From the NCBI RefSeq assembly GCF_003369915.1, contig NC_046675.1:9176001-9240000 (forward strand): DNA of 64,000 bases. Reading direction: 5' to 3'. The notes beneath the pieces were generated by a model, which did no database searches, was not told the origin of the DNA, and saw only the letters and a program-made list of their open reading frames with translations. Shown one piece after another: positions 13,464 to 22,700 of this stretch (its first letter is position 1; each line of letters starts with the position of its first letter). This stretch comes from Drosophila miranda (taxonomy: Eukaryota; Arthropoda; Insecta; Diptera; Drosophilidae). A program made the translations under genes and the position numbers.

Positions 13464-13493
13464 AAGTGCAGTTATCGTTAAGTGCAGTTATCG
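13464..13493. repeat. Two direct copies of AAGTGCAGTTATCG upstream of unk start
   Basis: Identical 14-mers at 13464-13477 and 13480-13493, with a third TTATCG at about 13499-13504. They end only 6 bases from the unk ATG and so lie in the 5' UTR or core promoter. TTATCG/CGATAA resembles half of a DRE or a GATA-type word. Confidence 0.75.
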
Positions 13494-13507
13494 CGGGATT
13501 ATCGTTC

Positions 13508-14027
13508 AAATATACCGTCCGACCCTCAGAAATATACCAAAATATACCGTCTAATTTTAAAAATATACCGTAAATATACTGACGAATTCAAGTTATATTT
13601 TACATATTCCTCATTTTCGATCTTCCGTCAAAAATTACTAGCTATATAGAACATTTAGCCATGCCCCCATAATTTTATCCGATTAGCGAATCTATTTCCT
13701 AATTGACTGGTCTATTTTAAGCACTTGCTTTTATTGCATTTTGCGTAAAAAGAAAAACAAAAGAGGATAGTTGTTCGACTAGCTATATAAAACATTTTGC
13801 CATGCCCACATAATTTTATACGATTCATTAATCAATTTTTTACTTAACCGGCTTATTCTAAATACTTGCTTTTATTGGATTTCTATATACAGTTGAAAAT
13901 GAAATATAATAGATTCATGAAATTGACCAAATATACCATTATATATATTATGTGTATATATATATGTGTGTCTCACTTATCGACAAGATAAATATACCGA
14001 AAGGTACGTCACATTTTCAAAATATAC
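13508..14027. repeat. Cluster of AAATATACC words
   Basis: Seven exact AAATATACC copies on the plus strand, at 13508, 13530, 13540, 13561, 13929, 13990 and 14019, plus a near copy AAATATACT at 13572. All are in the same orientation, and several are followed by G or GTC. This is too dense for chance even in AT-rich DNA. Function unknown; it may be a degenerate satellite or a binding-site array. Confidence 0.75.
13637..13881. repeat. Diverged direct duplication, 104-base units offset by 141
   Basis: 13637-13740 and 13778-13881 align end to end with no gap. By hand I count about 20 differences in 104 positions. Both begin ACTAGCTATATA, contain CATGCCC-CATAATTTTAT and end ACTTGCTTTTATTG-ATT. The units flank a short A-rich spacer. 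They may be remnants of an older tandem array or of a mobile element. Confidence 0.8.
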
Positions 14028-14765
14028 CACTAACAAAAGAACTAAGATCACATTAAACCTCTTTATTTAAGCAGGATAACAACTTCAGCTTTTTGTAGAT
14101 CTTTCTTATCCTTCCTCTTTACCTCACGATTTCTTTCACCTGAACTGCGATCAAATTCTTCCAGATTCATTGTTTTCGTGGATAGTATTTTAATACCCAT
14201 TTGATTAATCGTTAATCGACAATGGGTTAATCGTTCTCTATCCATGATCGGAAATCATATTCTTCGATTTTTAGATTCGATTTTATAGTCGTTCCTCTAA
14301 AATAAGGTTTAAACAGAAATAGCTAAAAGCATTAAGCGTAGGTGAGCATGAAACGTTACGTTATTTGAACACTTGCTTCTGTTTTCCCAGTTGCTCTGAA
14401 ACGTAATTATGTTTTCTTTTTTCCATATTGTTTTACGTGTCCTTCTGGGATACGATTCTGGCTGGTCCGAGTCCTAGGACTTAATTTTCGCTTTCTTAAA
14501 TCGTACTTCCAAACATGCTTTATTCCACAGGATTGCACTCATTTACTTTTAAACAATTCGACTTTGGCGCGCAGTTCTAGCGATTGGAAAACATAATTTT
14601 AATATTAATTAAAGGCAATAGGGTATAAAAATGTCCGTACTACCGGTTCTCTAGAAACATGTGTTCTTGTATTTCAACGTAATAAATTACGTATCGATCC
14701 ATTCCACTACGTAACACTTCACATTCCGCTTACGTTTCATTCCATACTCTCGTACGTTTTTGGGC

Positions 14766-17700
14766 ATGGCGTCCGCCGGGAAAACACCGCAAATTAGCCA
14801 CAGCGACTGTCTGTCCTACTTAAAGGTGGGTCAGGATGTCTCTACCGTTCGGATCTAATGGTTTATAACACTCTACAGACTCTCGGCGATGTCCAGCCCG
14901 AGGAGGCGGCCCGCCAGTTGGCCCAGAAAATCGGAGCGGAGGAGGAGGCTGCGCAGGGCGACACGTGCGGGGCAAACCAGGCCGCCCTGAACATCAACTT
15001 TCGTGTGTACTACCATATTGTGGACAAATACGCCCTTAAGGATGAGCACTTTGCCGACTTGCCGAAGCGGTTGACCTGCAAGGAGCCAATCGCATTCCTG
15101 ATGCTGCAGTCCGTGCTGCTCACCGACCACTGGAAGCGGCTGGATGCGGATCTGCTGGAAGAGAAGTGCATTGCAGCCATACTGGCAGCACTGACGCAGA
15201 ACAGCTTGAGTCTGATACCCGTGCTGAAGGCCACCAATCTCCTGGTGAAGAAGTACCCGCAGCTGCAGCTCCTGCCGCTGCAACTGGAACACTTTTATCA
15301 CTGCCTGCAGCGTCAGAGCCAGACGGGGTCGCGCGAGGAGGCCCTGACGCTATTCAATCACTGCTGCAAGCAGCAGAAGCGAGCTTTTTGTTACTTCCGC
15401 CTGATTATGCAGTTCTGGCCGTGGACGAACCGCAACAAATACTATCTTCTGAGTGGCATACTAAACTGGCACTCCCTGCCAGATCTCCTGGCTGAGAGCA
15501 ACCAAAGCGAGTCTGAGTTCTTCAGCGGCCTGCGGCTCAGCCTGAGCTACAAGGGTCTGCGGGCAGCCAGTCAGTATCCGGTGAAGAGCCTGAGCAATCA
15601 GCGATCCCCCGCCTTACTGGCCGGCAGTGTGGAGCTGCTGGTTAATGGGAGCGTGGCCGAAATACAGAATTTTCACTCCCAATGGTTCCTGCGCATCCAG
15701 CAACGCAATGAGCTCTTCGAGCTTCTGCAATCAAATCCGCGGATTGTGGAATTTCTGGCCTGCTCCGAGGATGTGCGCTCGCCCAACGACCAACTGCGGC
15801 TGATACTCATATTCAGCATGTTCGCGAAGGAGATTTACGCCACCTCCAAGCTGCATTTCTTCAAGATCAGCACGGAACTGTTAACCAACTGCAGTCACTT
15901 CGAGACGGAAGCCCAGCTGCTGATATTTCGGTTTCTGGTCGAAAATCTACCCAACTTTGCGGTCGAGGATTGCCTGGAGTTCTTCCACAGCTTTATCGAA
16001 CGCCATCGTAGTGTGGAGAGCTCTGAGTTCCGCAACACGATGCTGGGCAAGATGCCCACAATCATTAACCACACGGCCAAGCACTTTCACAAGGTGCTTA
16101 AGGTGGCCAACGGCGTGAGAGTGGATGGTCTCGCACAGAACATAAAGCGCTTCTTTTCGCAGCTGCAGGAGCTGATCGACCGGGACATCCACTGCGAGGT
16201 CTATCAGCCGAAAATCTTTGCCCTAAAGCTGCTGGAAATCCTCAACAGATCGTTGTACGCCGACCATGTCGCAAAGAATGCCAAAATGTGCAGCACACAG
16301 CAGAACCAGCAAATGGGCGCATTCCTGCTCGATCGAGGTGTATTCCGGCCTCAATTGGTGGCCCAGCAGCTGTTTGAAACTCTAAACAATCCCCAAGGCT
16401 TTGACGATGCCCTCGAGCTGACTGTCTCGCTGATCCTGCAACTGGGTCACGTGAACACTGAGCAGTGTGTGCAGCGTTGCCTGGCCCTTTGCTCCAGCTC
16501 CGATGTGGATGAATGTGCCCTCGTCTCGCTTTATGCCCAGCTGGCTGTCAAAAGCCAGCAGGAAACAGGAAGCGGATTGTACAGGGAATGTGTTAGGCGG
16601 TTGCCAGAGAAGCTGGAGACCTTCCTAAAGGATCCCCTGATCACTGCCAAAGAGGGAGGCAATCTCTTTGGGTATCTCTGTGTGCTGGATGAGGTGGTCA
16701 AAGCTGGAGGAAGATCAGCCAAGGAGTCGCAAGAAATCAAAGATCTGTTGCCGCTGCTAGAACGCATTTTGAATGGCATCTTGAAGTTTCTGAATCTTTC
16801 CAACGCCAGAAGAAGACTAGCGGATGCGGAGGAGGAGGCTGACATGGCACCCAGTTTCCAGGACATGGACGAGAGTCTTCAGCTGCTGGTCAACGAGAGT
16901 GCATTTGATGCCAAAGATGATGCCGAGGCCTGCGGGAAGTACTTGCTGATGAGCTTCTGGCTGACGTTGAAAGGCTGCTGCGATTTGGCCGCCAGCATGG
17001 GCTGCTCCCTGCTCCAAACGGATGCAGCGGCTCAGGCCGATTGGGATGCTCTGCGCCGTTGCCTGGATATCAATGTGGCCGTGCTGACGCGCTGCCGCCA
17101 CAAGGGCGCCATTGAGTCCGGTGGCCTGAGCATTGGCAGACTCACCCGTGGCATAACCAGCACACTGAAGAGCGAGGATAAAGGATTCCAACTGCTGCAC
17201 GAGTGCCTCGAACGGGAGCTGCTCGCCGAGAGCCGGCAGGTGAGCACCACACGGCGTGGCGCTGGCTTTGCCATCATGTTCCTGCACGTCCTGAAGAACG
17301 ACAATCCGCGGCATCGTTTGATCTTGCACCGAGCCGTTCAGCAGATACTTCAGAGGCTTACGGAAAGTCGTCCGAATGTCACAGACGATAATCACGACCG
17401 CTGGGAGGCCTTGGTCCTCCACTATCTGTGCGTCCTGGTGCGGGACACGGAGCTGAGGCCGGCCATGTGCAAATACTACAACGAGATTATGATGGTGGCC
17501 ATGGAGCACATCGACAACGCCGAATGGACCATCTCCAATGCGGCCCTGCAGCTGTTTGGAGCTAGTCTGGGCAAACTGGTGGGCCAGCGACAGGCCACCG
17601 AGTTCGAAACGCGGCCCGTCTGGGAGCCCAGCGAGCTGAACTACGACGAGCTGGTCTGCCTGCTGCCCAGAGCCTGCGAGCATATGCTTGACTGCTGCGA

Positions 17701-18229
17701 CAGGCGAAAGGTGGTTACCTCCTCCATTATACTTTTTCTGGGATTCCTCTCCAAAGTGGAGCACCTGCGCACCACCACCGCCCACACAGGCGGCTCAGAC
17801 GTAGACCCGAGGCTGCTACGCTTCCGGCGCCTCAGTTGGCGTCTGTTGCGGCACAGGTGCGAGCAGGTGCGTAAGCTGGCGGCCACCTGTTTTGTGCGTT
17901 CGCATGAGTTCCGCTGCGAACTGCCGGTAGCGCTGCTGGCCAGCGCCAAGCTGGCGGCTCATCTCACGGAGGAGAACTTCTACGAGGGACTGCTGTACAC
18001 GCTGACAGCGGGCGTGCACAAGCTGCAGCACGAGGCACGTCACGTGTGGAGCGGGCAGCGTCTGGAGAAGTTCTTTGACGATCTGGTGACCACGCTGGAA
18101 GTCACTGAGCGAGTCCGTCGCTTCAAGCCATTCACACTGAACGTGCTGTTAGAGCTATTGGAGCTGCTAAAGTCCGCGGATAAGGCAGCGCTGGTGCGGC
18201 AGCTACAAGAGCAGTCACAGAGCCACTAG
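14766..18229 (+). CDS. THADA/Trm732-like protein (DUF2428 family)
   Basis: Two exons: 14766-14825 (MASAGKTPQISHSDCLSYLK) and 14879-18229, with a 53-base intron, predict 1136 residues. The body is Leu-rich helical-repeat protein. The family signature is near residues 730-930: RCRHKGAIES, then TTRRGAGFAIMF, then LCVLVRDTELRP and WTISNAALQLFGASLG. This order matches the DUF2428 core of THADA and yeast Trm732 (RHKGA, TRRSAG, FRD, WAVRNSS-LFSAL). Trm732 assists the Trm7/FTSJ1 methyltransferase in 2'-O-methylation of position 32 in tRNA; animal THADA has also been tied to SERCA and fat metabolism. At 1136 residues it is much shorter than typical THADA (about 1700-1950). It is likely the orthologue of D. 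melanogaster CG3337, but I recall that only from locus order. Its 3' end faces bigmax 168 bases away. Confidence 0.75.
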
Positions 18230-18397
18230 CTCTCTATCTAATCTGGATATCTACCACGAGTATAAGCCAAAAAGTAATCATTAGCTGCTATTAGTTTAGT
18301 CTTTCTTTTGCAACGCTTTTACAACTATTCAAATGACGCATTTAATGAACAAAACAGATCTTAAATCGAACGTAAAGCTGTTAAACTATTTTTGCGA

Positions 18398-19370
18398 TCA
18401 ACTGAAACCCTCGCCAGTCTCCTGCTCCATGGCCTGCTGCTGCTGCTTCTCGTGGGCCTCCTGCGCCATCTGCTGCAACGTGCGACTGAGGATGTTGCGG
18501 AGAATATGCGGCTTGCAGTGCTCCTCCAGCCAGGGTATGATGCCGGTGGTCAACTGCTTGAAATTATCCATCGGTATGTGCTGGAATGTGTCGAACATTT
18601 CCTCCAAGATGGCCTGGAACTGCACGGGTAACCAGAGAGTTAGAGAAAAATATGAAATTACTGAGATTTTCAGCATGCAAACGAACCACTTGAAATTTCG
18701 CCTCGTCTGTGAGGCGGGCCTCCTCTGGCCCTGGATTGGCCTGCTGATGCTGCAGCATATTCTCGTACCCATTCTTGATGATCCGCAGCGCAGTCACCTC
18801 CTTCTGCAGCGCTGAGCCCTCGTCCTCTTGCTTGACTTTCTGCTGATTCAGATAGCCAATGTACTCGATGGACTTTTGCAGTATCAGCGCTTTGCTCAGC
18901 TTGTAACCCGAGGAGTCGTTGGGCTGACAACGTGGCACCAGCTCCTGCAAACTGTCGTATCCCTTCTTGATGGCGTCCCGTCGCTTCTGCTCCGCCTGGG
19001 TGTGTGCCTCCCGCCTGCGCTCCTTGTAGCTGAGCGTCGAGTTGGCCGCCGTCGAGTGTCTGGCATCGCCGCCACTATCGTCGTCATCATCTGTGTGTAG
19101 ACAGGGGAGAGACGGAGACGGTGTGTGAGAAGGCTGTGTAATAAAACGCTGCTGCTGATAGCAAAAGACCCCGAGGAAATTCAATGCCATCCAGCATTAT
19201 CTGCTCCCCCTGCCCGGAAGGCAACGGAACGCAAGTGTACCCGAATTGTGGGCCGAGGAGTTGGGTGTGTGGGTGCTGCCCGCACTGCTGCAGCGGGAGT
19301 ATTGCTTGATGTTTAATTCTTGCTCGTGGTCCATTCCGAAAGTTTCCTCCTTGGCTGTGTTATCGCTCAT
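18398..19370 (-). CDS. bigmax: Bigmax: Mlx-type bHLH-leucine zipper transcription factor
   Basis: Partner of Mondo (ChREBP/MondoA), binding carbohydrate response elements to activate sugar-responsive genes. Exons on minus: 19241-19370, 18687-19090 and 18398-18619, joined in phase 1 then 0, give 251 residues. After an acidic Asp run (about 44-50) comes the basic region RREAHTQAEQKRRDAIKKGY, with the His, Glu and Arg of E-box-binding bHLH proteins. Then follow the loop-helix 2 (LSKALILQKSIEYIGYLNQQ) and a zipper to about residue 155. The C-terminal part (FQAILEEMFDTFQHIP, WLEEHCKPHILRNIL) matches the dimerisation and cytoplasmic-retention domain of Mlx, including EEHCKP. The start MSDNTAKEE is the only good Met. 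A perfect DRE lies about 80 bases upstream. Confidence 0.93.
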
Positions 19371-19904
19371 TTTCAATTTTCAACTGCGACGTTAACTCAA
19401 AACAAAAACACCAAAACACGCAATTTCCGTGTTCCCATATGTACACAAGCTATCGATAGCAGTCTGGTATTTAGTATTTTAATAATTCAAGGTGTGGCCA
19501 AGAGAAAATTTTATAAATTTGTTTCAAAATGGTCCTGTTAAATATTCAAGCTGTGGGACTGGCGGTTTGTACAATGGCGCTTAAGGAAGATGATGCAAAA
19601 AGAGATCCATATTTGCAAATATATTAAAATTATGAATAAATTATTCAAGTAATACAAATTATAATGAACAAATTCACTAGCGAAATATGGAATATTTCGT
19701 TCCCAGCTAAATACTATCGGCTGATTTTCTGGTATTAAGCGGTATTTTATTTATCGTTTTTCTTCGCCAATACCGGTCTCACACAATGACTATTGTGTTT
19801 CCTTGTTGAACTTTGCCATCGTGTCGCTTTTTCTTCGGTATCTTGCCTTAAACGCTGTTTGTTTAATTTGTTGTTAGAATCGGCAGACGCACAACACACC
19901 AACC
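19371..19904. promoter_or_regulatory. Divergent promoter region of bigmax and Hmu
   Basis: 534 bases between the two start codons. The bigmax side carries a perfect DRE at 19451-19458. The Hmu side is AT-rich and contains its probable 5' UTR (about 19790-19904). No TATA box of consensus quality is seen. Confidence 0.6.
19451..19458. promoter_or_regulatory. DRE, TATCGATA (DREF/BEAF-type site)
   Basis: Perfect palindromic TATCGATA within CTATCGATAG, about 80 bases upstream of the bigmax ATG. DREs are bound by DREF and mark promoters of many housekeeping and growth genes in Drosophila. Its place suggests it drives bigmax; it could also separate bigmax from Hmu. Confidence 0.7.
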
Positions 19905-21797
19905 ATGGGCCTGCTTCGAGCCTTGCGTTTGAGAATCATGAATTTCATGGTTTTCTTCCTAATAGTTATAATCCTGCCCAACATGCCGCCTCGCACCACT
20001 TTCCCCTACAAAGAATTTATGTAAGTTCAAGGATTAAATAGTGTCTATCTATTGTTATTGACTGTGCTTACGCATGATTAATACAGTGTGAGCCCGCCCA
20101 AAGAACTGAAGGGGGCGCTGGAGCCGAACTTTCACCTGGATGGCGCTGAGCGTCTGCTGGAAGGGCGTGTATATGGCCCCGAATGTCTTATAGCCCGCAA
20201 CAATGAGATCTACACCGGCATTCATGGCGGTGAGATCATCAAGCTATCTGCCAGCCATGTCACACATGTGGCCAAGATCGGACAGCCTTGCGGTATGTAA
20301 AGGAATAACAGACAGATAGATCCTGCAGCTAAAATTTAATTTCTCCACAGAGGACATCTATGAGGAGTCGCGATGTGGCCGTCCGCTGGGTCTGGCTTTT
20401 GACACGCAGGGCAATAACCTGATCGTGGCTGATGCTTACTACGGCATCTGGCAAGTCGATTTGAAGACAAACAAGAAGACTCTGCTGGTGTCGCCGGCAC
20501 AGGAGCTGGACGGCAAAGTCAAGCGTCCGGCGAAGATTTTCAATACCGTGGCCGTCGGCAAGCAGGGGGACATCTTCTGGACGGACTCCTCGTCTGATTT
20601 TACCATCGAAGACGTGGTCTTTACCAGCTTCGCCAATCCCTCGGGCCGGTGAGTGCCACACTGCGAATGAATGAACGTAGCAGCCGCTGCCGAAACCGGT
20701 TTCTAATGCTCTTTCTAATGGCTACTCTCTCCCGCTCTCTCTGTTTCAGTCTCTTCAAATACAATCGCGCGAAGAATGTTAGCGAGGTGCTGTTGGACGA
20801 GCTGGCCTTCGCCAATGGCATTGCGTTGAGCCCCAACGAGGATTTCCTTGTGGTGGCCGAGACCGGAGCCATGCGCCTGACCAAGTATTACCTGCAGGGA
20901 GCCAAGGCCGGTCAGAGCGAGGTCTTTGTCGATGGTCTGCCCGGTTTGCCCGATAATCTGACGCCCGATGGCGAGGGCATTTGGGTGCCCTTGGTCGTGA
21001 GCGCGGATAGCGAGCATCCCAGTGGCTTTAACATATTTGCACGCTTCCCCACCATACGCGTGTTCCTGGCCCGCATGCTGGCCTTCTTCGAACTGCCCTT
21101 CCGGTACCTGAACAGCGTGTATCCGAACAAGTTCTCGCAGCGCTTCGTCCACTTTGTGGGCCACTTGGAAAGCATCACTCTGCTGTCGCCCAAGCGCACC
21201 ACTGTGGTGCGTGTGGACTGGAATGGCAATATTGTAGGATCGCTGCATGGCTTTGACAAGTCGGTGGGTGCCATCTCGCATGTCCTTGAGTTCCAGGACT
21301 ACCTCTACCTGGGCTCCCCACTCAATCAATATCTGGCACGCGTCAAGTCACCCAAGGCCAAACAGCCCACGGTGAAGGTGCGCAATGTGAGGACCGAGGG
21401 CGATGGTCTGGAGGCATCTTTTGGTGCACCACCGCAACCTACCACAACCACGTCCAAGCCAAAGCCCAAGGCAGCACCGACCACCACAACAACGACAACC
21501 ACGCCAAAACCGACTACAACTACCACTACCACAAAGAGGCCAACGACAAAAACAACAACAACAACAACGACAACGGCCAGGCCAACGACGACAACAACAA
21601 CAACTAAGCCACCGACAACTAAACCACCCACAACGACCACGACAACGCCAAAGCCTGCTGCCTCGACGACCAAGCGCACAGTGCCTACGAAACCGGCGCC
21701 CATCGAGGAACACATTCCAGCGGACACGAAGCCTCCAACAAAGGAGAAGCTCAAGGTCATCAACAAGCAGGGTCAGGGCGTCAATGTGGAGCTCTAA
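19905..21797 (+). CDS. Hmu: Hemomucin: strictosidine synthase-like surface mucin
   Basis: Exons 19905-20020, 20087-20292, 20351-20648 and 20750-21797 join in frame to 555 residues (D. melanogaster Hmu is about 582). The N-terminus (MGLLRALRLRIMNF then MVFFLIVIIL) is a basic-plus-hydrophobic signal anchor, so a type II membrane or secreted protein. The middle (about residues 40-420) is a strictosidine synthase-like/APMAP beta-propeller, with GPECLIAR, EDIYEESRCGRPLGLAFD, FWTDSSS, ANGIALSP and GLPGLPDNLTPDG. The C-terminal tail (about 450-530) is Thr/Pro/Lys-rich, a mucin-type O-glycosylation region. Fly hemomucin is on haemocytes and gut surfaces, binds lectin and is linked to immune induction. 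Catalytic activity of the propeller is not expected for animal members, but I infer this. A poly(A) signal follows at 22287. Confidence 0.95.
21430..21690 (+). repeat. Hmu: ACN-rich repeat coding for the mucin tail of Hmu
   Basis: Imperfect ACA/ACC/ACG runs broken by AAA-CCA steps give Thr stretches with KPTT, KRPTT and KPPTT blocks. The synonymous variation between units suggests selection on the protein and not a recent slippage event. Alternative frames are also open here, producing shadow frames on both strands. Confidence 0.85.
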
Positions 21798-22391
21798 AAG
21801 TCCACGAGCGAACCCTTGGAGTCTTGAGTTTATTTAGGATATTCCCAGAAGAGATTCGGTTATTCAAGTAGTCAGTCAGAGCTAATGGCAGAATCAAAGT
21901 CCACATTACGTTATTCTCTTTATTCTCCCTGCAACCCGAGAAAAGTATCTCATCTCAAATTGATTTAGGGAGTATCCATGCCCATTTATTGTCTTGATAA
22001 CATTCCACTCAGGCCTCATGCGATGCCAGTTAATTTTAGTCAAAAAGTAGCTAAATTCTAACTAGCTCGAAGCCTTAGCTCAAATGATCCTCTCGGGCAG
22101 CTCATTATATGCCTCGGTTTATAATATGGTTTTGCTACAACGTCCTCTACATTCTACCTTTTTTGGAACTCTGCATTCCCCCCATATATAATATTTACGA
22201 TTCAAGTAAACAATGCCCAGGAAATTGTTGAACACAAGTAACTCTGATTTTTGTACTGATTTTTTCTTTCTTATTTTCATTGAAAAAATAAAGGTTTTTT
22301 GTAAAGATAACTTAATGCTAATTGAGGATGTTTGTGGTTTTGGCTTAGAATAAGATAGATCTAGACTAGAATTAGGATTGAGACTAGGACA
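21798..22391. other. Shared 3' region of Hmu and the chitin-binding-like gene
   Basis: 594 bases between two convergent stop codons. AATAAA at 22287-22292 on plus would end the Hmu mRNA about 0.5 kb after its stop. No coding content is seen. Confidence 0.6.
22287..22292 (+). terminator. Poly(A) signal AATAAA, probable for Hmu
   Basis: Consensus hexamer followed by a T-rich and GT-containing stretch, about 490 bases after the Hmu stop. Confidence 0.5.
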
Positions 22392-22700
22392 CTACTGAGT
22401 GGACACAGACTGAGTGCTGGTGGCCTTGGGCCGGCTTGGTGGCTCTTTGAAGTCCGACCACGACCAGTCCGTGTAGTGGACGCACCGTCCCAGCTCCTCG
22501 GAGTACAGCTGAGACTTGGGGCAGCGTTGGAGGCGGGCACGTGTGCCCTGATTATCGCACACCCAGTACGCCGTGGGATCCCAGAAATTGCGGAACATGC
22601 GGTTCATCTCCTCCAGACTCTGGCAGCCTGGTTCGCCGTTATGTTCATGATATTTCCGCTTCTGAATGGGCAGATGTGCGGCAGCGGTGGCGGTAGGCAT
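22392..22700 (-). CDS. Small protein with divergent chitin-binding (CBM14-like) domain
   Basis: 102 residues from ATG at 22700 to TAG at 22392-22394. Around residues 25-72 it reads like a peritrophin-A domain: a Cys, then WDPTAYWVC, LQRCPKSQLYSEELGRC and YTDWSW. Only four Cys are present; the second and sixth of the usual six are missing. There is no signal peptide in this frame. A splice acceptor (CTTTTAG|) lies 8 bases before the ATG, and the frame stays open across it, so coding could begin in an earlier exon. Alternatively a non-coding exon (about 22862-22965, donor GTGAGA, TATTTAAA-like box upstream) leads into this ATG. I recall similar small proteins (CG14245 type) near Hmu in D. melanogaster. 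Secretion and chitin binding are not shown. Confidence 0.7.
   Translation of the reverse strand: MPTATAAAHLPIQKRKYHEHNGEPGCQSLEEMNRMFRNFWDPTAYWVCDNQGTRARLQRCPKSQLYSEELGRCVHYTDWSWSDFKEPPSRPKATSTQSVSTQ

Larger units (their letters stand above)
13459..14765. promoter_or_regulatory. Divergent intergenic region between unk and the THADA-like gene
   Basis: 1.3 kb between two start codons on opposite strands, so it should hold both promoters. Next to the unk start is a 14-base direct repeat. Next come a cluster of AAATATACC words and a diverged 104-base duplication. Close to the THADA-like start (14680-14765) are TATCGAT and repeated CATTCC and TACGT words. I find no TATA box that decides either start. 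The one short open frame (14063-14245, minus) has no recognisable content. Confidence 0.6.

Noticed and set aside
16817..17785. 322-codon minus-strand frame
   Set aside because: It lies wholly antisense to the conserved THADA-like exon and has no homology pattern.
21326..21766. Val/Gly-rich minus-strand frame and Gln/Arg-rich plus-strand frame opposite Hmu
   Set aside because: Shadows of the ACN-repeat mucin tail; low-complexity codons are open in several frames.
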